Positions 23,217 through 37,500 are shown, numbered from the stretch's first letter. The stretch: DNA of 64,000 bases from Isoetes taiwanensis (GCA_021234155.1 JAJEKV010000027.1:16710891-16774890), one strand, 5' to 3'. Notes: generated by a model not told the origin, from the sequence alone. Translations and numbers: made by a program.

Positions 23217-25370
23217 AAAATTTCCCTTTCTTTCGAATCAACACTATAAAGTTCAATAGACTTCTGAGAATTTTATCTTCAACGTCATCACATCTTGTAG
23301 CTTTTCCAACGTGAATAAATGGGAAAACACACGTAGGAGCAAGAAATCCCGTTACCTGCAGTGAAACCAGAGGACAGTTAGCCTAAGAAGGGTAAGAGCC
23401 TAAGTCACTAGCAGGTAAGCTACGGATCTCTTGGGCTCTTCGCCCTTCACCATGCATGTTTAAATAACCAAAATATAAGGTATATTTAGTCCTTATACCA
23501 TCCTAGCAACAGCAAATGCAAACCCTGTATTAAAGCACTGAACATATTATGCAAACAGGACAACCATTTATTTGTCAAGTTAAAAACCTACTTATTTATC
23601 TGTATCGCCAAAATATAACTGTAAATCATCACTGTTATTCAATTGACATCAGCAATACGCATTTAAATCATGCACTATCCTATATTCTACAGCCTGCCCT
23701 GCATTTAAAGCATTAGACCCAGGTCTATGGTAGAGCTATAAAATCTTCAAGATCCCTGAGAACTTCAGCTTAACCTTGATGGCCCATTGTATTAATTTCT
23801 TCTGCACATAGCCTTATGTCAGCCCATTGTATTAATTTCTTCTGCACATAGCCTTATGTCAGCTGCAAGTAACTTTGCCTTCTAGCCCGTGAGAACATCT
23901 ATGTAAGCACAATCTAGGCCAAACTTACATCTTTGAAAAAGCATGGGCAAAAAAGCCAAGTATAAAATCGACTCATCTTATTAATTTCTCATCTCCAATA
24001 TGACGACACTGTACATACCCCTGTCTATAGAGCCCCATATTACAGCATGCAATCAGAGTACTGCCATTTAATTATCAAAGGAAATTTAATATGTTCAATT
24101 CATTTTCCATGATCAGAAATATGTTAAGCTGCATGGATTTTCGTTTTATTATGTCTACACTGTAAGACTAAAGATGTAAACCACACTAGGTGTCAAATCA
24201 TCAGCCCACTGGCAGAATCTCATGCAACATGCAACAGTAAAAAAATCATTACGTCTACTCTTGTTTGGCCAAAGAGGCTGTCATGTTCAGTAACCACAAT
24301 GTGCTCAAAATTTGTGCCAAGTCCACCTTGTTATTACTCTATTCCTTCCATTTTACATCATTACCCTATCCTTTCTATTTTCTGGTATAAGATCAGTGGT
24401 CATATCAGCTATTAGTTATCAAGCCATAACTATACAATTCAAATCAGCCTGTCACATGTAACAGGTCAACTTTTATAGATCATCATTTCCTTAACGAAAT
24501 ATTTCCCTCATTTCTCTATGGCTACCAATCTGAGGACTGCAAATAGACCATACACACTAATGCTGCTAGATTTCGTTCAGACTAATAGATCTACCATTTA
24601 GTTTGGAGAAACATTACTGAATGTGAAAATATCATGATGCAATCCTCATTAAATCAAATATTCAAGCATTTTAGTTAGCTTGATGCTTAAGTCTTAATCT
24701 ACTGTAATTCATAAACGATATGAACTAAATTGCTGGATCAACAGATTAAATGCATTTAAATATGCTTCCAACCTGATTTGCTTGTGCCGAGTTTTCCATA
24801 ATTTGAGCAGTCTCTGGATTGCACACTTGACTATGTTTGTCAGAAACTTGTCCAGCATCACCATCCCTTACTAGCCGGATCTTGCAGATTGCTCAATGAT
24901 TCCAGTGAGTCCATAGCAATTTTTTACAGAAAAACACAATATGCAAGGCTGCCTTCTTCCTGTAAATATCTTCCTGTGGGTACAAGCTCAGATTTATTTC
25001 CTTTGGAAAGCTCCTCGATAATGCTAAATTGAGATTGATCCTACTGTCAAAATTCCAGAAAAATCAGATTATCTTCCACCTTTTTCCACATGTATGTGTA
25101 CAGGCTATGCATGCCTTGAATAATTTGAGTACCATTTAAGCAGTGGATGTGTTTAATCAATGGAAGTACATAACAAATGAAAATCGTCAGACCTGTGTGA
25201 AGCCTTCTGTTCCAGCAGAAATGCCTTTAGTTTTGATGATTTGTGTGTTCCTAGAAGCATCTTCAATGTCTTGTTTGATCATAGAAACATCAGCAGATGC
25301 TTGTTCACCAGTATTGCACTTCTTATTGTCAACATTTCCCACAATTACAGGAATATAAAAGGCAGGCACT
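23217..25370 (-). CDS. Uncharacterised intron-containing gene
   Basis: Three exon-like minus-strand blocks are separated by splice-like sites. The block at 25360-25191 is rich in D, N, S and T and reads ADVSMIKQDIEDASRN; it ends at a GTCTGACG donor. The block at 24870-24775 reads GDAGQVSDKHSQVCNPE; it ends at Q/GTTGG. The block at 23358-23217 reads GFLAPTCVFPFIHVGKATR and ends with a basic tail and TAA; its acceptor is CTGCAG. CAG and CTG are frequent and intact here, unlike in the transposons, which fits an expressed region. I do not recognise a family. The first exon and start were not found; block linkage is inference. Confidence 0.3.
23782..23861. repeat. Perfect 40-bp tandem duplication
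   Basis: Two identical 40-base units starting GCCCATTGTATTAATTTC lie head to tail. Identity suggests a very recent event or an assembly stutter. Confidence 0.95.
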
Positions 25371-26489
25371 ATTTGGCTTTACAATCCAACACAGGCAAAG
25401 AACCATATGCAGCTAGAAACAGCATCTAGCTCTGGCCATTTGAGCCGCAAGGATTACATCTGTCCACCCTAATTAGGGTTCAACCAAATGCTCTGTCTTA
25501 GGTCAAGTTCCGAAATTGCCTTATACTGCGGCTTCCTTAAATCCTTGAATACCTAAATCTTGAGCAATCAGAGCCATACCTTTCATCTATGGCCAAGAAT
25601 AATCGAAGATAAAGCATGCCAGATGTATGGTGCTACCAAATCGCATCTGTTCAAGTAGAGAGCATGCATGAAATAATTAGGGTTAGGTAGTATGTTCGTT
25701 CATGGTATTTTCCTTATCAAATGATTAGGATTTTTACTGGGTAAACCCAATTATTTAAACGAAAAAAGGCCAAGCCTACATGTCATGCTAGACCATAGTT
25801 CACCAAATTGTATCAAAATTAATTCCTTCCACATTTCCACCTAGGTCTTACACATTTTGTTGACTCCAAATTGTGCCGTCATAATTTGCTCATCTTTTGC
25901 CCATCAATAAGTCATTTTTCATATATAACCACCAAACGTCAAGCATCTTGTTGGAGCCCTCCCATAAACTTTTCGGTAAAGTCCATCATACATCACTTTG
26001 CCAAGTGCCAATGCTTTGCAATGTGTATCTCGTAATGTTCTGCTAACTTGGTCAATGCAGTAAGAAATTTTGCCAACAATAATGCAATTTATTTAAAAAG
26101 AAATACCTCAATTGTGACCTTATGTCCAACTATAGTTGCTATGCCTGCTTCTGCTCAACATGCCCTTGCATGTAGAATTCATATATTACTTCTTCAAATA
26201 ATGCCTGAGGCAAGCCAAAAGTTCCAAACAACAGTTTTATGGTGGTATGGTAGTTTTTACAACTTTTTCCTAACTTATACAAGTGTACAAATAAACCCTG
26301 TATCAAGCATACATGCCATACTATTCATAACTTGTAATCTTTGTTCCAGCAACTTGTAGTAAATAAATAACCACAGTGACAAGTGACAAAGCAATAATAT
26401 CTACTTCAAAGAAGAATCTATATTTCCTTTGGCATATTTTTCTTTTGGTATGTACTGGATTATATCTTTTACTCAACAGAATTGACAAC
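25371..26489. other. Intergenic or intronic spacer
   Basis: AT-rich DNA between the end of the acid phosphatase gene and the unknown gene. No domain was recognised on either strand. Confidence 0.4.
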
Positions 26490-28404
26490 TTAGTAAATGT
26501 AGTACATGGGATTTGGAAGCTTAAACGTCCTATTCCTGAGGCAGGGCCAATGCTGTCACTCCATTGATCACCAAATGCACTTCGTATGCGATATCCTTGA
26601 CTTTCAAGGCTAACTCTTCGTCTAGACTTAAAAGTTTCAGCAGTCATACCACGCTCATAATCCAATCTGATATAAAAGATCAAAGAAACCAAGAGCGTGA
26701 ATTAAATATCATGAGAGCAAAGGTTCTATGTGCAATATAACAGATTGATGAATATCATGAGACCAAAGGTTCTATGTGCAATGTAGCAGATTGATATTTC
26801 TAGTCATTACAATTTGAGAAGAAATTCAAAAATATCAATTCACAGCTACCTTAGAATTAAGGATGTCCAATCTGAAAATCCTGCAGCAAGTAGATTCTGG
26901 ATGGTTACGCTATGCTGGTGCTCGGGTCTACCCGTTATAAAAACCACACCCCCAGTTTGAATGCCTAATTCCCAATAGAGTTCAAACATTGGCATCAGAG
27001 GTTTTGCAGCAGCAGCTACCCCCAGATCCCAAGACGTTTCATTAAAGTACTCTGCCCTGGAGTTTAATATGGAGGCCTTGAGCAATGCTTTAAAAATACA
27101 GGTGAGTGATAACAATACACAACAAAGTACCATCTGCTATGTAAAATATTTGAAATAGTTCTATGCTATCAATTAGTTAGAAAGAAGAAAGTACCCATAA
27201 TGATGCTTTGCATAGTAACCCAAGTGAGAGAGAAACAGTCTCATCAATATCAAGAACCACTATATCTCACCATCTCCTCCCACTGTGATTGTCTTCAAAT
27301 AATCTCTGGCTGCATTCACAGCCTTGGCAAAGTCCATAGCATATTGACCTCCATTCATGAAGTTGGGCCACATAATCTATACATTCTTCTGGAAGAATCC
27401 AGCCCTGTAAGTTATTGATTTCCCGTTCAACCTAAAACTCTCACATGAATTCCCTTTATTGAGATTGAAAAGTTGAGAACGAATCATAGGTTTGCTTTGG
27501 CATGAACCAAGCATGACAGAGAGTGTTATGATGAGGTAAAGAGGAGGATCCCTATTGTAGCTACAGAAGAAACTATAATGGTAACTGCAAGGGAAGACAA
27601 GTACACTCCACTGTCATCTACTTGAATGTATCGACTTCCAAATTCTGCCATCACCAAGAAACCAAAATATTACTTTAAGAGGAGTGCAAGCATCCTTGAT
27701 AGACAACATGTAAACCTATTGAAAAGGCATTATTCATCTTCCATTATTCATTGTGTTAATGACACTTTTCACATCTAATGTATCACAAACTTAGCATCAT
27801 AAAGAAATTGTGCATGTACAGAATTGACTGAGAAGATTTAATCCCTTTACCAGAACCTCACCCGGCTGAAGAGAGAGAGAGCGAGATTCAGCATTGTCTA
27901 ATCTGGAGCCATATGGGAGTGTAAGGTGTTCCAACTTCTGTAAAGAGAACCATATTCGTGATGTCAAATCGGATTAATATACGAATTTGTGGAAATATTC
28001 AACTGAGAAAATGCATTTCTTTAATCTTAGCAGGAACAGCTACTGTTCCATCAAGGGCAAAAAAGTCATGATTTATGATCCAATCGCCAATATATAGGAA
28101 GTTAGAAATATGCTTTTAGCTTTTTGTTTTATGCCTTACTTCAATGCTGTACAGCACTAAATCCAATTAGATAATGTGTCTATATCAGATCGAAACAGGG
28201 GTGTGAGCAAATTTGATAGAGGCTAATGCAATGGCCAAAAGTAAAATCTGAGATTCCTTTCTGATGGGGATGCAAAGGAAACACAAGGTTATTTTTTGTT
28301 GTTAAGGTATTATGATTAAAGCCCAACATTTAGTTTGACTTACCAGAACCTCGTCTACTAAGGAGCGATTGAGATTGAGTATGTTCAAGTCCATTTTCCC
28401 CCAT
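26490..28404 (-). CDS. HAD subfamily IIIB acid phosphatase, membrane-anchored
   Basis: Plant vegetative-storage-protein-like acid phosphatase, a HAD hydrolase that removes phosphate from small substrates. Exon 1 (28404-28344) starts MGENGLEHTQSQSLLSRRGS and joins, in phase, the exon from 27644 (EFGSRYIQVDDSGVYLSS), matching the family's N terminus. A hydrophobic segment (AVTIIVSSVATIGILL, near 27590) follows as membrane anchor, then CESF and LPEECIDYV. The nucleophile motif VVLDIDET is at about 27250, FITGRPEHQ near 26935 and GDQWSD near 26575. The end reads LPNPMYYIY with TAA at 26490. One-base breaks at about 27520, 27425, 27370, 27272 and 26525 need checking; they may be sequence error. 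An exon-1-like block at 27937-27851 is out of phase. Confidence 0.85.
26705..26795. repeat. 46-bp tandem duplication in the acid phosphatase intron
   Basis: Two units starting AATATCATGAGA at 26705 and 26751 differ at about four bases. They lie between the exon ending near 26850 and the last exon. Confidence 0.9.
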
Positions 28405-30300
28405 GATTTTATGCTGCGAACACGAAGTAAAACAACAGATAAATCTCTAGCAAAACTTTAATGCATAAATACGAGCTCCACGAACCTGTTATCGCCAAAC
28501 TCCAAGTACAACAGGTAATGACAGTGTATCGGAATAGAAATGTAGCTGCTCTAATTCAAAAACCACAATCCAAAGCCAATGACTACAGAATCTGATGAAT
28601 CAAAGGGAAATAGAAAAAAATATTCCAGGAACGGAGAATAGATGGAAAGCTAGCTGACCTTTACATAAGAGCTATTGGAAAGGCAGAGTCCTGAAATGGG
28701 GTGTACAGGATGCCGGATCCCGCGAGAAATGGAGGCGCATTGTGGCCTCACAAAGGTAGGTAGCCGGACTGCTAAAAGGCAAAGTCGTCTGTAAGTTTAG
28801 CGGATTAGCGAGACATTTTAGTTTGTTTCCTAATTTTCTAACACGGGTGGTCCCTTTCTCCATTTGTCTTATAATACATTGTGGCTGGTCCTTCACCGCA
28901 ATCCTCTTTCTAAACCTCCACCGTTGAAATCAACTGGTAATGCTCACTTCACGTGCTCACCATGCCTTGTCATAGTTTTCATTTGATGTACAAAATGTTT
29001 ATATATGTTATCTAATACAATATCATGTTTGGGTCAGGGCGAACTTTTATGACACCATGTGATATCCGCCAATATCCCACAATGCTATTCGAGTATAAAA
29101 TTCCCTGGCTATCTGTTGACCCAGTTAAACAAACACACAAAAATCTGAGATGCTTCTTGTTCCCATACTTGTACAACAACTATTCTGCAACAGCCTTGCA
29201 TGACAAACATAGATCTAAAATTGTGAATATCAAGTGCCTAAATTAGGGTTTGCTTCAAATAAAATGCTATAGTTGTGAGCTCAAAATGACTTCCCAACCA
29301 TGATATTGTAAGGTTAAGCCAATTGGTATGTGATTCAAAGGGTTTTACAATACCGAATTTATGTTATTCATTGCCAAATCGTGAATCATGTTCCAATTAG
29401 CTTACCCTTCTACATTAGTGTCTATTCACCAGGTGGATCCTCACCATTGGGAGGGAAATCGGAGTCCCAAAATTTTGCAATTGTGCACAATGCAACATTC
29501 ATGGTAAATTTATCTTGATGCCTTTTACCATGCGCTCAACCCGTAAGTTGGTAATTTATCCAAAATGTGATTCTAGCTTAAAGAACGTAGTTTAAGCAAA
29601 GGAATTCAAGAGAACTATACATCACCCTAAGATTAAAAGCATGATTTTAGTTGTTCCATTATGGTCCCATAATATTTTTTTGCAAGTTCGGATCTTAATA
29701 TCCAAGACAACATTTATCTCCATTTCTCCTTGTACTAGTACCCTGCTTAAATCACGTAGCAAATTGGAAGTTTACATTTTCTTTACTTTGTTTCATTTTT
29801 TTCTACTAATTTTGAAACTACTTTTAAAAATTGTTTAGAAATGGCATTCATGCATTCAATATCTAACATAATAGTAGGAGGTTTCCTTTGTATTTTTGCA
29901 CATTTTTTAAATGGTTTTACTATGATTTGGTCGATGTATTCGTGTACATGTACTAAATAGTATTTCTAGAGTGCACCTTTCTCGATCACTATTTTTTCTT
30001 CATTTTATTAATGGTTTGCACCATGTATTTTAATGTTGATTTATGCTTGTATTTGTGAGTCTCCTACGCATTATGTAAGTCTCAAGTTGGGAATTTTAGC
30101 TATTCCCTTGATAGAGGCATTAACAGGATGCTTGATTTCGTCCTTTCGTTGATTATAATTATAGTGGTCACCTATCTCGAGAGTTCCGATGAACGAGCAA
30201 TTCATTTATCTAGTGTATATCTATTTTTATAATTTTAGAGCTTAAATGGGCGTGTTGATGGATGAACAAAGTCTGAAAAAAGCCAACTACTTTGTAAACT
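28405..30300. other. Spacer upstream of the acid phosphatase gene
   Basis: Should hold the acid phosphatase promoter and 5' leader (minus). I see no clear TATA box. A minus-strand open frame at 28896-28672 has no recognisable domain. Right of 29000 the sequence is AT-rich and featureless. Confidence 0.4.
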
Positions 30301-30360
30301 TTTAGAGTTGCAAGATTGTTTTTTTCTGATTCAAAATCTTGAGGAATCTTACCTGATCTC

Positions 30361-30968
30361 TCAAATGACGGAGTTCGAGTTGATGAAAGGTAGGTTTGCA
30401 AAATTGTTGCTTGGAGAGGAAATGTCAGGAAGTGGGAAAGGCGGTTGCACAACAGTGGCCATATCAAATGTAATTACTAACTTGGCCGTGTAACTAAATT
30501 CGCTCTTGAGGACTGCCATCAAAGCATAAACCAAGACAAACAAAGCTTTTCACTTGTTTAATTTTTTGTTTTTTCATTCTATGTGCAGCATCTGTATTTG
30601 GTGAACTTTGAAGTCTTCAACCTTTGTCACCAGAGCATATAAAGATGCGGTCTAGAGAAATGGATTGGCTATTATCCCATTAGTAACTACATTGTTGAAC
30701 TTATTCCTTCCTCACCGATGTTTTAAAAGGGAGCAAATAAGACAGCAAATTTGAAGTCCGAATTAATGCACATCTAACACAGTTATAATTTGCTTCTGCT
30801 AATACTATGTTGCATTTCATCTCACATTTTTATTATTGATTTAATTTCCTTTTCAATGGATAGGTCATGATTACAAGAAAAAGATCAGATCTTCATATCA
30901 ATCTTCCAGCATTAAGAAAGCTTGATGCAATGTTCCCATATAACCAAGGCTTGTTCTGTGCAGGAGGT
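30361..30968 (+). pseudogene. RopGEF (PRONE domain) fragment
   Basis: Three exon-like blocks match the start of the PRONE domain, the plant-specific exchange factor that activates ROP GTPases at the plasma membrane. Block 1 (30364-30490) reads [19 protein letters not shown], then [18 protein letters not shown]. Block 2 (30588-30690) reads SVFGEL, a TGA where the family has Trp, then SREMDWLL. Block 3 (30864-30968) reads VMITRKRSDLHINLPALRKL. After that the similarity ends and no later PRONE motif was found up to 34514. The internal stop, the missing middle of the domain and the absence of the rest make it a gene relic. Family assignment is strong. Confidence 0.75.
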
Positions 30969-33900
30969 ATTTTGAGTTAATTTGTTTCTACTAAAATGCT
31001 TATGTAAACTTGTGGGGATTGAATGTTGGAGTCTAGTTGTAAATAAAATGACAAAATAAGGATCTAGAAAGCCACTGGATGTTCAAAATCTAGTTGCATT
31101 TAGCTTTTTGGTTGATTTGATTGGTTCAGATCTCAACTATAAGTTTGTATGCCAGCAACATTTAGCATATAATGATATCATGGTAATGAAAGCAAATGAC
31201 AAGTATACGTGGCTGGGTACTGATATCATGAAGATCAGCGTAATTATAATGATATCGTGGCAATGGAAGCAATGACAAGTAGATGCGGCTTGTGGGTATC
31301 GACAACATAAAACATTTTTTATCTAAATGTTTATATTAATTCAATCAGCGTTACAACTTATGAAAGCAAGCACGAAGTTGAATGAGATGAATGAGCATTC
31401 TCGCCAAAAAAACCGAACAAATAGTCGCATGTAAGCAATTTACTAAATAATGAATTAAACTCAAACTTAAAAAAATAAAATCCCAAAGGTTCAGCTCTCT
31501 ATAAAATTTGTAACCTACTCAAACAAACAAAAAGGGGCCATGTGGATACGAGAAAACATGTAAGTGCATGAGTCTGATTATGCAATTCAACAAGTACAAA
31601 CAAATTTAGCAATGTTCGTAAGTAAATCGAAATTGGTTCTTTAGGATTTGCAAAAAAAAAAAAATTTGTACAAATTATTCTTCATAGGCAATGACTCGCC
31701 AAAGCATTAGAAAAAAGAAAGGTTTGATGCATGTAGTAAGTCAAATGCATGCTCGCTACCCCATTTGACCATTTATATCATTCCTTAAAATAGATGGACA
31801 GACTAGACTAGTTGATATGCTATAGGCCATTAAATTAACAATCTTCTCAATTACACACCTAGACCTTAGCAAGTGAACATGCCTCTACTTGCAAGCTAGG
31901 TGATGTACATTGGCATGTATGAAGTTACGGGAAAAATGGAGGCCTCCCCCGCAAATAACAAATAGATTGAGATTAGAGAATACTCAAGTCTAAAAGAAAC
32001 CGCTCATATTAGATCAGTCAGAAAATCAAATCTAGACATTCAATGACCCACTTTCACCAATTCATTGACTGCCAATTTTTCAAATACAGCAGCCAAATAA
32101 ATTGACTAACTCTTATGGATGGTTGCACTGCCAGTTATCAAATAATTTGTTCATCCTTATAGTTCCATGCTATTTGGGTAACTTTTATAAAGCTATGTGA
32201 CTTCCGGATATCGATAATTTGTTCATCCCGATAGTTGCATGCCCATTGAGCACGTGCAACACCATGCCGCTTAATTCATCTTGATTGTTGCACGTCATTT
32301 GAGCACAAAAAGACTATGCCCGCTGGTTCATCTCGATTGTTGCATGCCATTTGAGCCGAGCGGACAACGGCAAAGACACCATACCAACACAAAAACTCGA
32401 ATTCCTAGTATATATCTGTATATAAATCTAATATTACTAATCTAAGGCACAATGAACATTTACATTGAGCTACAAACTGATGTTTCCTCAAAAGGTAGAC
32501 TTAAAGCAAAATAAATGTGCAAAAAAATGGCATGTTACATCCTCCATTCTCCATATTTATAATAAAAGCACACAGAATTTACTATCTAGGTTTGTACCTA
32601 CAACATAATTACTTAGATTCCATGCAGTATGCTAGTAATATTGGGATTGCCATAAGTTGTATCTGCAGCTACCGTAATTGTGTTCCAGGTGTAAATGGTC
32701 ATCTGGTATGCATGAACAATGTTCATGTGCTTTCCTGATATATGGGCCTGCTTATACTGCACAAATATTAATATAGGCAGAAATAAGATGATGCTAGAAA
32801 AAGTAGTTACCATGTGCAAATGCTGCCAAGTTCAATTAAGTTTCCTTTTTAACCATTCTAAAACACGATCAGTAGATCGCAGCTACTAGGAATATCCATC
32901 ATGCAAATGTTCATGTTAAGCTTCAACAATTTAGGGCAAGCATCACACAACATTTTTGAGCATTCAACAAATATGCATTCTCCATGAACTTACATCCGAC
33001 GAAGGAGCACAGTCATTTTAGTTTTCCAGACCAACAATCAAATTGTTTTTTGCTTTGATAATTTCTTGTAGTGCAGCACCAAAAGTTAAGTACCAAAGCT
33101 CTCCCAGACATTCATGCATCAATCGATTCACCCAACAATTACATAAGGGCATAAGTTTGGGACTTTGTTTGCAAATGCATTCAACATTCATCCAAGAGTG
33201 TAAAGATAAATATATCCAACAAAGTAGTAGCATAGGAACAAATTAAAAATAGATCATACTTGTCTTGAAAAATATGGTTTTTATGTCATTGTTTGCGGAC
33301 TCGGACTTTGCATGCACGCGCTCTTACATTCTTTCGTACCATTATTGCGGTTTCAAGATTTTCATGTGAAACTCTTGTACATACCATATACATTATGTAG
33401 CTTGACCAAGAATGTCTATGTAAAGGAATTGCTACATTCAATGCCCTAGATAAAACATTATGCTCTAAAGAATTTCAACATACCTTACAGAAGAAATATC
33501 AAAATTGTCAATCTAAAGAATGGTATAAACAGGTGTCAAACAATGGTTAGCTTTGCTTGCTTAAAGTTCTAGATCCTTGTCTACATGCCTCTTTACTTGC
33601 TAATTTCTCCAAGTTCCACAATAGGTCTGCCATTTCATAAGATTCTTATTCTATCCAACTAACACAATGCAACTGGCACCACATTTGGTATTATCTTTCT
33701 AGAACACCTATCTTTCTGGATAATGATCTAGCACAGTAAAGCTTTGGAGGGAAATTTTGTTACGTATTAACTTCTAGCCAGCCTCGATAAACAGATCAAC
33801 CTCGTTTGATCTAGGATGGATGCTCTTTGCCTCTTGAATGAACTTTAATAATACCTATATACCTTTATAGGTCATAAAGTTGTAAAGCAAATATAAAAAA

Positions 33901-34514
33901 AAGGAACTTTATAATACGGTCTGGAATACATCCAATGCCATCACCGCGAGCATGCATATATGATATATAAATAGAGGTAAAATTTAGGCTCTTACCTTGT
34001 TGTTCTTGTTGGAATTGGCAGAGGTGATTGTTGCTCCTTCCGTTCTAAAATATCATTGGAATTTAAGTCTCTATCCTAAAATAAACATTTGACAAACGAT
34101 AATGCTAAAGTCAATTAAGGCAAAATGAGTTTCCAATAGGCCTGGGATTTTCAAAAAACCAAAAGCCAAATTTATATGAAAATTGCAAAAGTATTTTCCA
34201 TTGCGGTAAATACAACCAAAGAATTGTGGGCGTCCGAATGGTTAGATATGGCCAAAATATATTGTCACATGCCCAAACCCACCCTCTCTTTAACAAATTG
34301 CCCCTTAACATGGGGGCAATCCAAAAACAACTTCATATCTAACAAGCTTACATATATATATCAGGGAAAAATAGTGGTTAGACTTGGCTAAATAATTTGG
34401 ACCATTTTTGGAAAAACACTAGCTAAGCCATGGCATGTTTTTGCAAATCTACTCTGTGTCTCATCTCAATTTCATCTGATATTACTAAACAGACGAATAT
34501 ACATGCAAAAAGTG
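30969..34514. other. Gene-free spacer with minor tandem repeats
   Basis: No coding domain recognised. A 76-base unit is duplicated at 31168-31305. A unit starting TTCATC is repeated at 32150, 32222, 32275 and 32328 (spacing 72, 53, 53). The right end is the truncation point of the retrotransposon that follows. Confidence 0.5.
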
Positions 34515-37500
34515 TAGACTTGCCCGGTGTTAATGTTGCATTGGGAGCCGGAAGTCATGAATATAGGCAAGTATGATCTCATTATTGGAATGGAATATCT
34601 TGGACCAAATAGAGCAATCATCGATTGTGGGAAACGTAAGGTGACCTTAACAACGCCGAGGGCAAAGTCATAAATCACGAGGTAAAGAAGTAACCCCAAT
34701 CATGCAATGCATGAGTAGTGAAAAATTGCTTAAGTGCATAAGAAAGCGTGGTGGCCTACCTCCTTAAGCTTGAGCTCCAAGATCGGGGGCCGAGGGAGAT
34801 AAAGAGATCAAAGAATCTAGCAAGCTTCCCGTCAATAGCAAAGTTGATCGAGGAATTTCCGCGACTTGTTCCCCGATGAGATTAGCGACTTCGCCCTATA
34901 GAGGTCGAGTGTGAAATAGCACTTGAACACCGGGGCCAAGCCTACAAGCAAGGCACCTTATAGGATGTCAACCGAGGAGTTGTGAGAGTTAAAAAGATTG
35001 CAAGAATTGCTAGACCTAGGGTTCATAAGACCTAGTGTCTCCCGTTCGAGCCCTATTCTCTTTGTGAAGAAGAAGGATGGGAGCCTTAGGATGTGCATTG
35101 ATTACCGCCGGTTAAATAAGCACACCATCAAAAATAAGTATGTCTTGCCTAGGTCGATGACTTAATGGATCGGTTGCAGGGAGCAAAGATCTTCTCCAAA
35201 ATAGATCTCAGATCGGGGATATCACCAGATTAGGATCAAGGAGGAAGACATTCATAAGGCGGCGTTCAGGACAAGATATGGGCACTATGAGTTCCGCAGT
35301 TATGCCCTTTGGATTGTCTAATGCACCAAAGAACATTCATGAGGTTAATGAGCGGCGTCTTAATTTCTAGATTCCTTCATCATAGTCTTCTTCGGCGATA
35401 TCTTGGTTTTTCTGATGAAGTCGTGGAGGAGGAGCACGCCCAACACTTGAGGAAGGTGCTTGAAAAGTTAAGAAGGCATCAACTCTTTTCGAAGTTATCG
35501 GCGTGCCGCCGCCTTGGAAAAAAATGGAGTACTTGGGGCCGCGTGATCCAATGAGAAGGCATTTCCACTGCACCTGCGAAGATAGAAGTCTGTGATCGGC
35601 TGGCGGCACCAAAGAATACGCATGAAGTCGGGAGCTTCCTAGGGCTAGCGAGGCTATTATAGAAGATTTGTCAAGAATTTTGCCAAGGTAGCGCCCGTGC
35701 GGATCTCACAAAAGGTGGGAAGATAAAAGATTGGGCAGCCCATTGGCAAAACAAGGCCCGAAAGCATTTGAGACGCCGAAGGAAGCTTTGACGACGGCCA
35801 AAGATGTGGTCTTGCGGATCCGACCAAAGATAAGCTCGTAAGCAAAATGCTAGCAGGATAGCGGCGGGCGATCCTCATCTGGGGAGGAAAGAGTAGTGGC
35901 CTATGATTCCAAGAAGTTGAGCGGCCCGAAAGCGGCCGCTACTGCTTGCATGATCGGGGAGCTCCCGGCTATAGTAAGGGCTTTAAGAATTTGGAGGCAT
36001 TATTTATTAGGAAGGAAATTCGATTAGACACAGATCATCAAAGCCTCCAATACATATTTACGCTTGCCGCTCCTTAATTTGAGGCAAAGGAGATGGATGG
36101 AATTCTTGGAAGAATATGACTTTGAGATAAGTTATAAGCCGGGGAAGCTCAATGTGGTTGCGGATGCCCTTTCCGGAAGCCATTGGCAAACAGAATTCAT
36201 TATAACGCCATATCAACACTTGTAAGTGAGTTTGGCAAGAAGATTGAGAAACATTGCCGAAGGGACCTCGATTTCAAGGAAGTTTAGGCGAGCCTTTCCA
36301 AAGAGGCGGGGACCGACAAGGAAAGGGAGATGTTCGAGGCACTACAAGAAGGAAGGGAACTTGCTATATTATAAAACAAATTGTGTGTACCAAAATCTTA
36401 CATAAAGTTAGAAAGCTTATTTTGAATGATACACACAATAGTCCCATAGCGAGGGCATCACGGGGTTCATGAAGACATATTTCAAGATTAGAAGCAGTTA
36501 TTATTGGCCCGGCATGAAGAAGGAAATAGCAAGATATATTAGAGAGTGCCGGATATGCCCGTGAGACAAAGGCGAACAGCTCAGGATCCAGTGCCTTGGA
36601 ACCATTGCGGTTGCCAAATGCTAAGTGGGAGGTGATAAGTATGGATTTTATTCTACAGGGACTCCCAAAAGAGCGGCAAAGGGGCAAAGATGCCTTGATG
36701 GTGGTAGTAGATAAGTTGTCAAAGATGGCACACTTTGTCTTGTCTTGAGGACAACAGTCACGACATTAGACCACGACCAACCTATTTGTTAAGGAGATTT
36801 TTAGGCTCCATGGCATGCCAAGGGAGATAATCTCGGATAGAGACTCAAGTTTATGAGTGCCTTTTGGCGGGACCTATTCACCACCATCCGAGGCCGAAGC
36901 TTTTCGATGAGCACGACATATCATCCCCAAGCGGATGGTGGGGCCGGAGAGGACAAAGCGGGATCATCGAAGATATGTTAAGAAGCTATGTATGGAACAA
37001 AGCAATCCAAGTGGGATGATCTCATCTACCTAGTAGAGTTTGCCTACAATGGCACCAGGGGGAGTCATCGCGAGATGAGTCCTTTTATGATTAATCACGG
37101 TGGTATCGATGTCTTACCCGGATACTTGGCACAACCACATTGTCCAAGGTGGAAGTCTCCCAGCGGATGCTTTTAAATGCAAGACTTGGTGGAGGAAGTG
37201 AGAGGATATCTCCTTGCGTTAAAGAAGCGGAAGAAAAGCATCGTAGACAAGCATAGGGCCCGGTAAGAGAATTTGAAGTGGGAGACAAAGTGTGGTTGAA
37301 GATCAAAGTCAAGCGAGGCCAAGCTCCGCGCCGGCAATTGCAAGAAGCTTGCTCCAAGATGGGCTGGACCCTTGAGAATAGAGAAGAGAGTAGGTAACCA
37401 ATCCTACAAGTTGGACTTGCCGGCACATCTTAAGATACATAAGGTTTTCCACGTAAGTTTGCTAAAGAGGCACACCCCAAACCCCGAGGAAGTATTGGAG

